Below, in pieces: positions 10,149 through 18,312 of a DNA stretch of 64,000 nt. The notes below the pieces were generated by a model. That model ran no database searches and was not told the DNA's origin. It saw only the letters and a list, made by a program, of their open reading frames with translations. The DNA comes from Cognatundibacterium luofuense (GTDB lineage: Bacteria; Pseudomonadota; Gammaproteobacteria; Burkholderiales; Burkholderiaceae_D). The stretch covers positions 186,001-250,000 of the forward strand of contig NZ_JAGSPN010000006.1 of NCBI RefSeq assembly GCF_018139685.1. The letters are read 5' to 3'. How positions within the stretch are numbered: position 1 is the first letter of the stretch; every line of letters starts with the position of its first letter. Made by a program: the position numbers and the translations under genes.

Positions 10149-10472
10149 TTAAATCAGTTTTTCCGGCATCAGCCAGGAAAATCGCTTTGTTCTTGCCGGC
10201 GGCTGCGGGCGTTGCACCACAGCCGACCATTGTTCTGCCAGTTGCTGACAGGTGGCTCTGAGTACCGGCGTCAGTTCCGGCAAGCCGGATAACACATTCA
10301 GATGCCGCTCAATCACCGGCGCCAGATTCTGGCAAGCCTGCTGCCGGTCCGGTTGTCTGGCATGCACGCTGTAATGCGACATCAGGTGCAGTACTGCCGA
10401 GACCAGAATTTCCGGCTGGGTTGCATGACCGTTTGGCTGCATTTCAGTGCCGCTGTCATTTCGGTGGTGCAT
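10149..10472 (-). CDS. Unrecognised 107-aa protein in the hemP-bfd-tonB operon
   Basis: I do not recognise the family. The ATG at 10472 has an excellent AAGGAG seven bases upstream; a GTG at 10478 sits too close to it. The protein is soluble-looking and helical, with His-rich patches near the N-terminus (HH and later HLMSHYSVHARQ), two cysteines and a basic Pro-rich tail. It lies 13 bp before bfd and 78 bp after hemP, so it belongs to the iron-regulated unit and probably has a role in haem or iron handling. That is inferred from context only. Confidence 0.75.
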   Translation of the reverse strand: MHHRNDSGTEMQPNGHATQPEILVSAVLHLMSHYSVHARQPDRQQACQNLAPVIERHLNVLSGLPELTPVLRATCQQLAEQWSAVVQRPQPPARTKRFSWLMPEKLI

Positions 10473-10550
10473 ATTCACACTCCTTCATTGGCGCGGTGTC
10501 TGACTGGCTGAGAGGGGGAGACTCTCCGGCTGGCGACCCGTGGAACGCTG

Positions 10551-10739
10551 TCAGGCGGTCAGAATCAGCTTGTTCAGCTGGGTCACGCGCAGACGGTAAA
10601 TCCGGCCTTCGTGGTCGATTTCCAGTTCGCGGGATTGCTGCATCAGATCCTGACTTTTCAGACGCGGGACCACGCGCTGTTCACGTGGCAGGCGCGTTGC
10701 ACCGGTATTACCGGCTTCAGCATGTTTCAGTTCAGCCAT
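10551..10739 (-). CDS. hemP: Hemin uptake protein HemP
   Basis: Small conserved protein of 62 aa typically found at the head of haem-uptake operons. The family signature is present: RVVPRLKSQDLMQQSRELEIDHEGRIYRLR read in segments, then the C-terminal LNKLILTA. ATG 10739 has AGAGGAG directly upstream; the frame extends to 10769 but this start is clearly better. It is the first gene behind the Fur-box-like site. In Burkholderia relatives HemP acts as a regulator of haem-receptor genes; whether it does so here is unknown. Confidence 0.9.
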   Translation of the reverse strand: MAELKHAEAGNTGATRLPREQRVVPRLKSQDLMQQSRELEIDHEGRIYRLRVTQLNKLILTA

Positions 10740-10757
10740 CGCTGCTCCTCTGAATAT

Positions 10758-10779
10758 AAATGAGAACAATTCTTATTTA
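10758..10779. promoter_or_regulatory. Fur box upstream of hemP
   Basis: AAATGAGAACAATTCTTATTTA is an A/T-rich palindrome (AATGAGAA/TTCTTATT) matching the Fur consensus closely. It is about 20 bp upstream of the hemP start codon, as expected for iron-repressed promoters. Confidence 0.8.
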
Positions 10780-11540
10780 GATTATTGTGTATATTTCTTT
10801 TTTTGGCAAGCGTTTTTCCGGGTTTACTGCTGAAAATTTGTGCGGGATCAGACCGGCGGCACAGGCGGGTCGTTTGTTTGCCTGCAGAGCTTTGCATTGC
10901 TGGCCGGATTCGCTGTTTTGTGACGGGAAAACAGTCACATGTAATGCGGGTTGTTTGCGGGTTCGTTTGACTGTTTGTTCAGCGGTTGTGGCGAAGGGTT
11001 GGCGTTTGCTTAGCTGTTTGCCGACGGACTTCTTCATGCGACAGCAAAGAATGTGCTGCGGACAGTAGGGGGGGGACAATGGCTGAAAATCGTCAAAAAC
11101 AGCCAAAATGATGCGGATTTCGATAAAAAATACTCCCTGGGGGTATGTGTCTACAGACCAGACTTTCTGCCGACGATAAGCCTGCAGGGAGGGGGAGTAT
11201 CTTCTTTGGAAACGAAATTAAGCTGATTTAAACTTCAAACAGGATGAAAGCAGCACGAAACAAGTGCGGACTAGCGTGGTAAAACGACAGGGAAGGTGCA
11301 GGCAAAAGCACCGCGAAAGCACAGCATAGGTGCAAGCGCATCGCCGGTTCAGAATGGCTTCATGCAGACAGTGCAGAGCCGCACGTAAGCGACGAAGCAC
11401 AAGCGCAGATGCGCAGAATCGCAAACTGTATCAGCACTGAGGTTTATGACGATGTTGCGGCAGCAGAGCGCAGGAAAGCAGAATCAGAGGAATGCAGCAG
11501 ACAGGCGCGGCGGCGCAGGCCGCCAGCGCCGTGCGGAAGA
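10780..11540. other. Gene-poor interval of about 760 bp
   Basis: No credible gene: the open frames here lack ribosome binding sites and family features. The left half is rich in GTTTG words. At 11131-11201 ATACTCCC and GGGAGTAT form the arms of a wide hairpin that encloses a fragment of the dispersed repeat. The right part (11220-11540) has no motif I can name. Confidence 0.6.
11155..11180 (-). repeat. Dispersed intergenic repeat, core fragment (copy F)
   Basis: On the minus strand this reads TATCGTCGGCAGAAAGTCTG, a near-exact match to the core of the repeat family. The flanking blocks found in the full copies are absent, so it is a remnant or an independent short copy. Confidence 0.5.
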
Positions 11541-12389
11541 TCAGGCAGGCTGGTTCGCCATGCTTTCACCCAGACGTACCGGACGTGCCGCCGTCCATTC
11601 CGGATTGAATTGCAGATTATTTTGCGGGAACAGCAAAACCACCGTAGAGCCGAGCAGGAAACGCCCCATCTCTTCGCCTTTTTTCAGCGTGATTGACTGA
11701 TCGTCGTAACGCCATTCGGTCACTTGCGGCAAACGCGGCGGATTGACCACGCCGTGCCAGACGGTTGCCATACTGCCGACGATGGTCGCGCCGACCAGTA
11801 CTAAGACAAACGGGCCGTGCTCGCCGTCAAAGTAGCAGACCACACGTTCATTACGGGCAAACAAGCCCGGTACGCCACGCGCTGTGGTCGGATTGACCGA
11901 AAACAAATCGCCGGGCACATACACCATGCGCGTCAGTTTGCCATCGCAAGGCATGTGAATACGGTGGTAATCGCGCGGGCTCAGGTAAATCGTGGCGAAC
12001 TGACCGCCGTGATAGCGTTCCGCTTCCTTGCTGTCGCCAGCCAGTAAAGCGGTGGCGGAATAATCGTGGCCTTTGGCCTGAAAAATCTGCCCCTGACGAA
12101 TCGGCCCGAACTGGCTGATCGCACCGTCAACCGGACATACCAGATCCGCATCGGCCAGCGGACGCACGCCCGGTTTCAGCGCGCGGGTAAAAAAAGCATT
12201 GAAGCTCGGATAACTGGCGAAGTCCGGATTGGCCGCTTCCTGCATATTGACCTTGTAACGTCCGGCAAACCAGCGTATCAGCGCGGTGGTCAGGCTACCG
12301 GCTTCGGCACCGGCGACGAAACCGGCAAACGCGGTCAGTGCTTTTTTCGGCAGCAAATACTGGGGTAACACGGCCAGACGATCAGACAT
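11541..12389 (-). CDS. psd: Phosphatidylserine decarboxylase proenzyme
   Basis: Inner-membrane enzyme making phosphatidylethanolamine from phosphatidylserine. It is 282 aa from ATG 12389, with GAGGAA upstream. The self-cleavage motif LGST is at residues 246-249: cleavage before Ser248 creates the pyruvoyl group and splits beta from alpha chains. The conserved H-x-H region (YHRIHMPCDG) and the FxxR-rich N-terminus (SFNAFFTR) are present. Monocistronic as far as visible; the hairpin element at 12492-12908 lies upstream of its start. Confidence 0.97.
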   Translation of the reverse strand: MSDRLAVLPQYLLPKKALTAFAGFVAGAEAGSLTTALIRWFAGRYKVNMQEAANPDFASYPSFNAFFTRALKPGVRPLADADLVCPVDGAISQFGPIRQGQIFQAKGHDYSATALLAGDSKEAERYHGGQFATIYLSPRDYHRIHMPCDGKLTRMVYVPGDLFSVNPTTARGVPGLFARNERVVCYFDGEHGPFVLVLVGATIVGSMATVWHGVVNPPRLPQVTEWRYDDQSITLKKGEEMGRFLLGSTVVLLFPQNNLQFNPEWTAARPVRLGESMANQPA

Positions 12390-12448
12390 ACTCAAATTCC
12401 TCGCATTTCAGTTGGTCGCGCATTATAACGTTGACAGCAGTGCTCTCC

Positions 12449-12474
12449 TACGATTGCGCCTGAGGAAATCGTAG
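12449..12474. repeat. Small inverted repeat between psd and the hairpin element
   Basis: CTACGATT and AATCGTAG form a perfect 8-bp stem with a 10-nt loop, 60 bp upstream of the psd start. There is no U tract on either strand, so it is not a simple terminator. Confidence 0.55.
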
Positions 12475-12491
12475 TATGTTGCGGAATTTTC

Positions 12492-12908
12492 AGAACTCAT
12501 TTCATAAATAGCCACGAGTGCGAACGCGAGGTGCCGGGATGCGGTGCGCGGCGGCGTAGCAGGACAAATGGATTGCACCGCAATCCACCTGCGAAGCGAC
12601 TTCCGCATATTTGCGGAAGGCTACACGCAGTTGCACAGGCTGGTGCCTGTGCAAGCGACGCAACAAAGCAATGCGCCCGGCACCTCCGTTCCCGGAGGGT
12701 TTGCCTCATAGCGCATGCTGGTCAGCGTTGGACGCGTTGTGAATAGCACCGCTATTCACTGCCTTGTCCCCTTGCAGGGCGCACGTGCGCTGGTAAGCGC
12801 ACATCGTTACGCAGGCATGCAGCTTTGCTGCATGAATTCCCTGCTGCACCCTTGCCAGCCTGCGCTATGAGGCAAACGCATCTCGCAGATATTTATGAAA
12901 TGAGTTCT
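12492..12908. repeat. 417-bp two-domain multi-hairpin element bounded by 19-bp perfect inverted repeats
   Basis: The ends are AGAACTCATTTCATAAATA and its exact complement (12492-12510, 12890-12908), extended inward by CGAG-TGCG/CGCAtCTCG. Inside are two domains. Domain A is closed by an 11-bp perfect stem (12528-12538 with 12676-12686) and holds hairpins at 12569-12587, 12601-12618 and 12631-12654. Domain B is closed by 21 of 22 paired bases (12700-12721 with 12855-12876) and holds hairpins at 12739-12759, 12785-12802 and 12816-12834, the last two inside GCAGGG/CCCTGC. The first hairpin of each domain has the same tip, GCACCGC. Stems are nearly free of mismatches and of G-T pairs. No coding potential. 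It could be a structured RNA, a non-autonomous mobile element or a DNA-level structure. Confidence 0.85.
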
Positions 12909-12972
12909 ATGCTGCGCCGCAGTGGCCGCTGACACAACGGCTTCATCAGAATCAGGTATACTTAGGGCTATT

Positions 12973-13006
12973 GATAGTTAAATTTAATCGTAATGATAAA
13001 TTTAAT
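12973..13006 (+). promoter_or_regulatory. A/T-rich direct repeats upstream of ahpC, candidate OxyR/promoter region
   Basis: GATAGTTAAATTTAAT and GATAAATTTAAT repeat TAAATTTAAT with an 18-bp offset about 80-110 bp before the ahpC start. ahpC promoters are classical OxyR targets and the GATAG/ATAA half-sites are compatible, but the match to the four-part OxyR consensus is loose. Confidence 0.35.
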
Positions 13007-13082
13007 TGTCTTTATTAATGTGCTTGTCTGTCTTAAGATGTGCACATGTTCATCAACAACGTCTGACACGAAAGGAAAGACC

Positions 13083-13646
13083 ATGTCTCTGATCAATACT
13101 ACGATCAAACCATTTAAAGCAACTGCATACCACAACGGCAATTTTGTTTCTGTTTCTGACGCAGACCTGAAAGGTAAATGGGCTGTTGTTGTGTTCTACC
13201 CGGCGGACTTCACTTTCGTTTGCCCGACTGAACTCGGCGATCTGGCAGACAACTACGCTGAATTCAAAAAAATGGGCGTGGAAGTGTACGCAGTATCGAC
13301 AGATACTCACTTCACCCACAAAGCATGGGCTGACGCATCCGACACTATCCGCAAAATCGAATACCCGATGATCGGCGATCCTACACAAGCGATCTCCCGT
13401 AACTTCGGCGTTCTGATCGAAGAAGAAGGTCTGGCACTGCGCGGTACTTTCGTGATCAATCCGGAAGGTCAGATCAAAGTAGAAGAAATTCACGATCTGG
13501 GCATCGGCCGTGACGCAAAAGAATTGCTGCGTAAAGTACAAGCTGCACAATACGTTGCAAACAATCCAGGTCAGGTTTGCCCTGCTAAATGGACTCCAGG
13601 CGCAGAAACTCTGACACCATCCCTGGATCTGGTTGGCAAGATCTAA
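13083..13646 (+). CDS. ahpC: Alkyl hydroperoxide reductase subunit C (peroxiredoxin)
   Basis: Typical 2-Cys peroxiredoxin that reduces H2O2, organic peroxides and peroxynitrite. It is exactly 187 aa, like the enterobacterial enzyme, with peroxidatic Cys47 in FTFVCPTE and resolving Cys166 in QVCPAKW. ATG 13083 follows GAAAGGAAAGACC; a frame extending upstream to 12993 is not supported. Codon choice is strongly biased, as in highly expressed genes. It is followed after two intercistronic hairpins by ahpF, its reductase. Confidence 0.98.
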   Translation: MSLINTTIKPFKATAYHNGNFVSVSDADLKGKWAVVVFYPADFTFVCPTELGDLADNYAEFKKMGVEVYAVSTDTHFTHKAWADASDTIRKIEYPMIGDPTQAISRNFGVLIEEEGLALRGTFVINPEGQIKVEEIHDLGIGRDAKELLRKVQAAQYVANNPGQVCPAKWTPGAETLTPSLDLVGKI

Positions 13647-13650
13647 TGTA

Positions 13651-13702
13651 ACAGGCGGTTAGCGCCTGTGTAGTCAAAGAGCTCCGGGTGGTCCGGAGCT
13701 CT
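13651..13702 (+). other. Tandem intercistronic hairpins between ahpC and ahpF
   Basis: ACAGGCG/CGCCTGT (13651-13669) and AGAGCTCCGG/CCGGAGCTCT (13678-13702) are perfect stems with 5-nt loops. Neither is followed by a U tract (GAAAAAATTATC comes next), so they look like mRNA-stabilising or processing structures that would leave more ahpC than ahpF message, rather than terminators. Confidence 0.7.
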
Positions 13703-13724
13703 GAAAAAATTATCAGGAAGCATC

Positions 13725-15272
13725 ATGTTAGACACGAATCTCAAAACGCAATTAAAAGCTTATCTGGAACGTCTGACCAGACCCGTACAGTTGATTCTGA
13801 CTCCGGATGACAGCGACAAGTCCCGTGAAATGCAGACACTGCTGAGCGAAATTGCTGAGCTGTCTGACAAGATTTCAATTGCTGAAGATGCAGATCCCGC
13901 ACTGCGTCGCCCGAGCTTTGCTGTGACATCGCCGGGTCATGATATCGGCATCCGTTTTGCCGGTATTCCGATGGGACACGAATTTACCTCGCTGGTACTT
14001 GCTTTACTGCAGGCCGGCGGACATCCTCCGAAAGCCGATGTAGGCGTGATTGAACAAATCCGCGCCATCGATCAGGAGATGCTGTTTGAAGTGTATATCT
14101 CGCTGAGTTGCCAGAACTGTCCGGAAGTCGTGCAGTCGCTGAATCTGATGGCGGTACTGAATCCGAAAATCCGAGCTGTGATGATCGACGGCGCACTGTT
14201 CCAGTCCGAAGTCGAGCAGCGTGAAATCATGGCGGTACCGACCGTGTTCCTGAATGGTCAGGTATTTGGTCAGGGCCGCATGACGGTGGAAGAAATCCTC
14301 GCCAAACTGGACAGCAGCGCCGGCAGCAAAGCAGCAGAAAAACTGAATGAAAAAGCACCTTACGATGTACTGATCGTCGGCGGTGGCCCGGCCGGTGCCG
14401 CAGCAGCGATTTACGCAGCGCGTAAAGGTATCCGTACCGGTATCGTGGCGGAACGCTTCGGCGGCCAGACGCTGGACACAATGGCGATTGAAAACTTTAT
14501 CTCGGTACAGGAAACTGAAGGCCCGAAATTTGCGGTCGCCTTAGAGCAGCACGTTAAAGCCTATGATGTGGATATCATGAATCTGCAGCGCGCTGAAAAG
14601 CTGACGCAGCAGGATGGTTTGCATCAGGTACAGCTGGTCAGCGGTGCAACACTGAAAGCTAAAGCCGTGATTCTGGCGACTGGTGCGCGCTGGCGCGAAA
14701 TGAATGTGCCGGGTGAAAAAGAGTACCGTAACCGTGGCGTGGCTTACTGCCCGCACTGTGATGGCCCGCTGTTTAAAGGTAAGCGCGTGGCTGTCGTCGG
14801 TGGAGGTAATTCCGGCGTTGAAGCCGCGATTGATCTGGCTGGCATCGTACAGCATGTGACTTTGCTGGAATTTGCCGATCAGCTGAAAGCCGATGCCGTG
14901 TTACAGCGCAAATTGCACAGTCTGCCGAATGTCACCGTGATCACCAATGCACCCACTACCGAAGTACACGGTGATGGAAAAAAAGTGAATGCGATCAGCT
15001 ATGAAGACCGTGTCAGCGGTAGTCTGAACAAGGTGGAGCTGGAAGGTGTGTTTGTTCAGATCGGTCTGGTACCGAATACCGAATGGCTGAAAGGCACGCT
15101 GGAATTGTCGCGTCACGGTGAAATTCAGACCAATGCGCATGGTCAGACTTCCGTACCGGGTGTGTTTGCTGCCGGTGACGTTACCACCGTACCGTACAAA
15201 CAAATTGTGATTGCGGTTGGTGAAGGTGCGAAATCTGCGCTGGGTGCGTTTGACTATCTGATTCGCCAGTAA
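13725..15272 (+). CDS. ahpF: Alkyl hydroperoxide reductase subunit F
   Basis: Flavoprotein that passes electrons from NADH to AhpC. It is 515 aa, family-normal. The N-terminal tandem thioredoxin-like domain carries the CQNC redox pair (about residues 127-130). The FAD-binding [17 protein letters not shown] lies near residue 220, the thioredoxin-reductase-like CPHC pair near residue 341, and the NAD-binding [12 protein letters not shown] follows. An AGGAAGC sequence precedes ATG 13725. In an operon with ahpC. Confidence 0.98.
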   Translation: MLDTNLKTQLKAYLERLTRPVQLILTPDDSDKSREMQTLLSEIAELSDKISIAEDADPALRRPSFAVTSPGHDIGIRFAGIPMGHEFTSLVLALLQAGGHPPKADVGVIEQIRAIDQEMLFEVYISLSCQNCPEVVQSLNLMAVLNPKIRAVMIDGALFQSEVEQREIMAVPTVFLNGQVFGQGRMTVEEILAKLDSSAGSKAAEKLNEKAPYDVLIVGGGPAGAAAAIYAARKGIRTGIVAERFGGQTLDTMAIENFISVQETEGPKFAVALEQHVKAYDVDIMNLQRAEKLTQQDGLHQVQLVSGATLKAKAVILATGARWREMNVPGEKEYRNRGVAYCPHCDGPLFKGKRVAVVGGGNSGVEAAIDLAGIVQHVTLLEFADQLKADAVLQRKLHSLPNVTVITNAPTTEVHGDGKKVNAISYEDRVSGSLNKVELEGVFVQIGLVPNTEWLKGTLELSRHGEIQTNAHGQTSVPGVFAAGDVTTVPYKQIVIAVGEGAKSALGAFDYLIRQ

Positions 15273-15336
15273 GACAGGTTTTCAGCCAGCCGGAACAGCA
15301 TCTGAACTACTGCTTGCTGTCAGCCACGCTGAAAAT

Positions 15337-15372
15337 AAAAACGCCGGAGTGATCCGGCGTTTTTATTTTTCT
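15337..15372. terminator. Bidirectional terminator after ahpF and the double-glycine peptide gene
   Basis: AAAAACGCCGG/CCGGCGTTTTT forms an 11-bp stem, with T tracts on both strands, between two convergent genes. Confidence 0.92.
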
Positions 15373-15380
15373 ACTCCGTT

Positions 15381-15548
15381 TTATTTACGGATAGGGTCTT
15401 GTGTTGGCGGCGGCAGGATTTTAATTTCATTGACCGGCACTTCCATGATGCTGGCCAGTACGATAACCGGATCTTCTGGTCTTTTTGGTGGTTCTTCACC
15501 GCCGCTGACCATGTGGATTTCTGCTTCATCGAGAGTACGCATTGTCAT
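15381..15548 (-). CDS. Small peptide with double-glycine leader (bacteriocin/microcin-like or signal peptide)
   Basis: 55-aa product. ATG 15548 has AGGAG seven bases upstream; a second ATG is at 15542. The N-terminus ends LDEAEIHMVSGG, matching the double-glycine leader pattern (Leu -12, Glu -8, hydrophobic -7 and -4, Gly-Gly -2/-1), which is cut by C39-peptidase ABC exporters. The predicted mature part is 38 aa, starts EEPPKRPEDP, is Pro-rich (9 Pro) and acidic at the start, and has no cysteine. No C39 exporter or immunity gene lies nearby in the window, so it would be exported by a remote transporter. Its function cannot be told. Confidence 0.75.
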   Translation of the reverse strand: MTMRTLDEAEIHMVSGGEEPPKRPEDPVIVLASIMEVPVNEIKILPPPTQDPIRK

Positions 15549-15705
15549 TTTTACGCTCCTGTTAAATTTCCTGATGGAAACATTGAAGCAAAAAAAAGTG
15601 CATTTGTAAAAGAAATTTAATGAAAAGTCTGCGATATATCTAAAGAATATTATTAATTTGAGATTGTTGTAAATCAGATATTTATAGGAAGATAATTGTT
15701 TTTTA

Positions 15706-15719
15706 GTTACAATTGTAAC
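15706..15719. promoter_or_regulatory. 14-bp perfect palindrome in the divergent promoter region
   Basis: GTTACAATTGTAAC is perfectly self-complementary and lies in an A/T-rich 199-bp gap between the divergent small-peptide gene and the 584-aa gene, 28 bp before the latter's ATG. The inner TACAATTGTA resembles OhrR/MarR-type operators. A regulator-binding site is likely; which one is unknown. Confidence 0.55.
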
Positions 15720-15747
15720 GAATTTAATCAATTTCTTTCTTCAGATC

Positions 15748-17502
15748 ATGAAACCTGCTCACTGGGTAAGACGATTTCTGGGGCTGGATTTGCCCGAACG
15801 CATACACAGTATGCCCTGCACCTTACCGGTCGTGCGCTCTGCCCGTAAGCCGGTGCTGAATGAAGCATGGCAAATCGAAAAACGTCGCCGTGGTGATGCT
15901 GACGATGAAACGCTGCTCAGTATTTTGCTGAAACAGGTACGTTTACTGAACCGCGCACGTCTGCGTCCTTCGGCCCGGCTGACACTCAGTGAAGATATCG
16001 CGCGACTGATGATACAGCCTGCTGGCAATGTGGTTCTGCGTTTTTCCAGTGAAGGTGGTTTGCCGGATTCTGCGCAACGAGTGCAATGGCTGGATACGGT
16101 CATAGAGTTATGTGCAGCGCTCGGATTATCGTATCGTGCGCTGGTTCAGCATTATCAGAGTCTGTCCCGCTTTCGCTATGCGCGTACGCTGAAAAGACTG
16201 GATCTGGTCAGTTTCCGCATGATGGAGCTGGCCTATATGGAGCAATCGGCGCGTGCTTTACGTTACCAGCGTCTGGAAGGACAGACCTGGGAGGGCTTGC
16301 ATACACTTGCTTACATTTTGCATCAGTCACAGCGCTTTGATGCCGTACAGCAGCCACTGTTGCAGGTGCCGCATTTCAGTGGACGTCAGTCTCATTTCTT
16401 TTTGTGCAGTCGTGATTTATATGCCGCAATTCATACGGTTGAGCGTCTGAACATGCTGCACTGGCCAGTACTGTGGCAAAAACTTTTGCGTGCTTCTTTG
16501 TATCAGCGTGTCTGGCGTCCTGTTGCCGGAACTTTTGCTGAGGCGGCAGGTGCGCGCGTGAAAAGCCGGATTGTCTGTGGCGACCATCAGGCAGTGCGCC
16601 GCGTCGTGACGCAGGAGAATGACGGTCTGTACCTGATCTGGGATCAGTTGCAGCAGCGCATCGTGTCCGATCTGGCGGAAGTTGTCCGTCATCCGGTGCA
16701 GTCGGATGCATCACGTTTGTCCGCACATTTAAGCCTGCTCGGCAGCAGCGATCGGCTGGCTGCCGCTGAGTTACAGTATCAGTGTATTACCCAGTATGAA
16801 GAACATCCTGCAGAGCCGCCACTTCGCCAGCGTCAGTTGAAAGAGTTGCGGATTTTTATTGGCATGGAACAGATTTATCCATTGCTGCGCCATATCGAAA
16901 GCGGTGGTGCAATTCAGGCCATCGGCGAGCGTCTTGCAGACCGGCTGGCGCAGCATTCAGCGGTTTTTTCTGATGATCAGGATGCGCATCACGAAAGTCA
17001 GTGGTTCCTGCTGGCACAGACGGTGGAAACACTGTTGCTGTCAACGCTGGAGACGAATTACACGACGGCGATGCAAATCGGTGATCTGGCGGCAGTTATG
17101 CTGGATAAACAAGACTGGCAACGTCCTGCACTGGCCTGCATCCGGCGGATAGAGCGCCGTGCGAACGGGCAGGCGATCATACTTTTTCAAATATTATCTT
17201 CAGAAATAAGACCGGTCACGGTAGAAGCTGGGGCGGATCCGCGTCATCCGGCCGGAAGAGCGAACACTTTTGCAGCATTACTTGGTACCCATCAGACGAT
17301 GCGTCAGCTGATCCTGCCAGCTGGTTATCGCTTGCAACCCGGCACACGCTTGCGTATCGGTTTGCAACAGAGTCAGGCTGATGCAGAACTCGGACACATC
17401 GTGCAGGCAGGAAAAACTTTTGCCGTTACCGCATTACGCCAGTGGCATGCACCGGCGCAAGCGGTCAGTAACGAAAAGATTCTGAAAACATCATCGCTGT
17501 GA
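15748..17502 (+). CDS. Unrecognised 584-aa cytoplasmic protein
   Basis: I do not recognise this family with confidence. There is no signal peptide or membrane segment. The first ~450 residues look helical (long runs of Leu/Arg/Gln-rich helices, including ARTLKRLDLVSFRMMELAYMEQSARAL). The last ~110 residues look beta-rich (ACIRRIERRANGQAIILFQIL, then LPAGYRLQPGTRLRIGLQQ), loosely like a PilZ-type barrel, though the RxxxR and D/NxSxxG c-di-GMP motifs are not visible. Start ATG 15748 lacks a clear ribosome binding site. It is divergent from the double-glycine peptide gene and overlaps the SPFH gene tail-to-tail by 12 bp. Confidence 0.82.
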   Translation: MKPAHWVRRFLGLDLPERIHSMPCTLPVVRSARKPVLNEAWQIEKRRRGDADDETLLSILLKQVRLLNRARLRPSARLTLSEDIARLMIQPAGNVVLRFSSEGGLPDSAQRVQWLDTVIELCAALGLSYRALVQHYQSLSRFRYARTLKRLDLVSFRMMELAYMEQSARALRYQRLEGQTWEGLHTLAYILHQSQRFDAVQQPLLQVPHFSGRQSHFFLCSRDLYAAIHTVERLNMLHWPVLWQKLLRASLYQRVWRPVAGTFAEAAGARVKSRIVCGDHQAVRRVVTQENDGLYLIWDQLQQRIVSDLAEVVRHPVQSDASRLSAHLSLLGSSDRLAAAELQYQCITQYEEHPAEPPLRQRQLKELRIFIGMEQIYPLLRHIESGGAIQAIGERLADRLAQHSAVFSDDQDAHHESQWFLLAQTVETLLLSTLETNYTTAMQIGDLAAVMLDKQDWQRPALACIRRIERRANGQAIILFQILSSEIRPVTVEAGADPRHPAGRANTFAALLGTHQTMRQLILPAGYRLQPGTRLRIGLQQSQADAELGHIVQAGKTFAVTALRQWHAPAQAVSNEKILKTSSL

Positions 17503-18312
17503 CGGCGCTGTTTCCGGGCGGGCATTTCCTACATTCAGAAAAGGAATTGCACCGCCGGTTGTAGTCGGCAGACGACCATCCCATTTTTCAATTGCGCGGG
17601 TCTGGTTTTCAACTTCACGTAAGCGCAGCAATTCCGGAGTGACTTGCTGGCGCTGCAATGCCAGTGCTTCTGCTTCAGCACGGGCCCGGGATACTTTTTG
17701 TTTTGCCTCCACTTCGATTCGCTGCAAGTCGCGCTCTGCCTTCATTTTTAACTGATCTGCCGTGGTTTTTGCTTCGATCGCTTCATTGAAGGTTTTGCTG
17801 AAGTTGAAGTTCACAATCGAAAACTCATCGACGATTAAGCCGTGTCTCGCCATGCGTTCGCGCAGCGCTTCCACAATTTCATTGCGCACCTGCGCGCGGT
17901 GCGTGATCAGCTCTTCTGCGGTAAACCGCGCTGTCACGGCTTTCACAGCCTCCTGCACGCTGGGGATAATAATCCGTTCACCCGGCTCATTCCCAAGGTC
18001 ACGGAACACCGATACAGCAGCATCCGGACGGATGTGATAGTTGATTGCGATACGCGTGTGTACGGTTTGCAGATCACGTGATGCGGCGTCGCCTTCGCCT
18101 TCGCCTTTTTGTATGGCAACCTGCACTTTGTGCATGCGCTGCGCAACCGGCCAGATGAAATGCAAGCCTTCGCCGTAAACCGTTTCCGCCGGTTTGCCGA
18201 AGGTGGTGATCACGCCGCGATAACCTGCAGGCACAGTCGCAAACGGGTTAATGATGAGAATGCCCGCAATCACACCCAGTCCCAGTGCGCCGCGTTTGAT
18301 CAGGTTTTGCAT
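17491..18312 (-). CDS. Prohibitin/SPFH-domain membrane protein
   Basis: 273-aa protein with one N-terminal membrane segment (about residues 7-25), then a prohibitin-type SPFH domain (VPAGYRGVITTFGKPAETVYGEGLHF in parts; GERIIIPSVQEAVKAVTARFTAEELI) and a coiled coil (KTTADQLKMKAERDLQRIEVEAKQK region). SPFH proteins form large membrane rings and often modulate FtsH-type proteases. ATG 18312 is preceded by CGGAG; the upstream frame to 18363 is less likely. It stands alone rather than paired as hflK-hflC and is closer to prohibitin than to HflC. Confidence 0.92.
   Translation of the reverse strand: MQNLIKRGALGLGVIAGILIINPFATVPAGYRGVITTFGKPAETVYGEGLHFIWPVAQRMHKVQVAIQKGEGEGDAASRDLQTVHTRIAINYHIRPDAAVSVFRDLGNEPGERIIIPSVQEAVKAVTARFTAEELITHRAQVRNEIVEALRERMARHGLIVDEFSIVNFNFSKTFNEAIEAKTTADQLKMKAERDLQRIEVEAKQKVSRARAEAEALALQRQQVTPELLRLREVENQTRAIEKWDGRLPTTTGGAIPFLNVGNARPETAPSQR

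Noticed and set aside
10777-11106. Open frames in the 10.8-11.1 kb gap
   Set aside because: No start context, no family features, inconsistent composition on both strands.
12492-12908. Reading the hairpin element as an insertion sequence, retron or self-splicing intron
   Set aside because: No transposase or reverse transcriptase frame, no catalytic intron motifs seen; the flanks show only a weak 8-bp similarity (ATGTTGCG/ATGCTGCG), not a clear target duplication.
13678-13702. Hairpin after ahpC as a terminator
   Set aside because: No U tract follows, and ahpF 23 bp downstream has no separate promoter that I can see.
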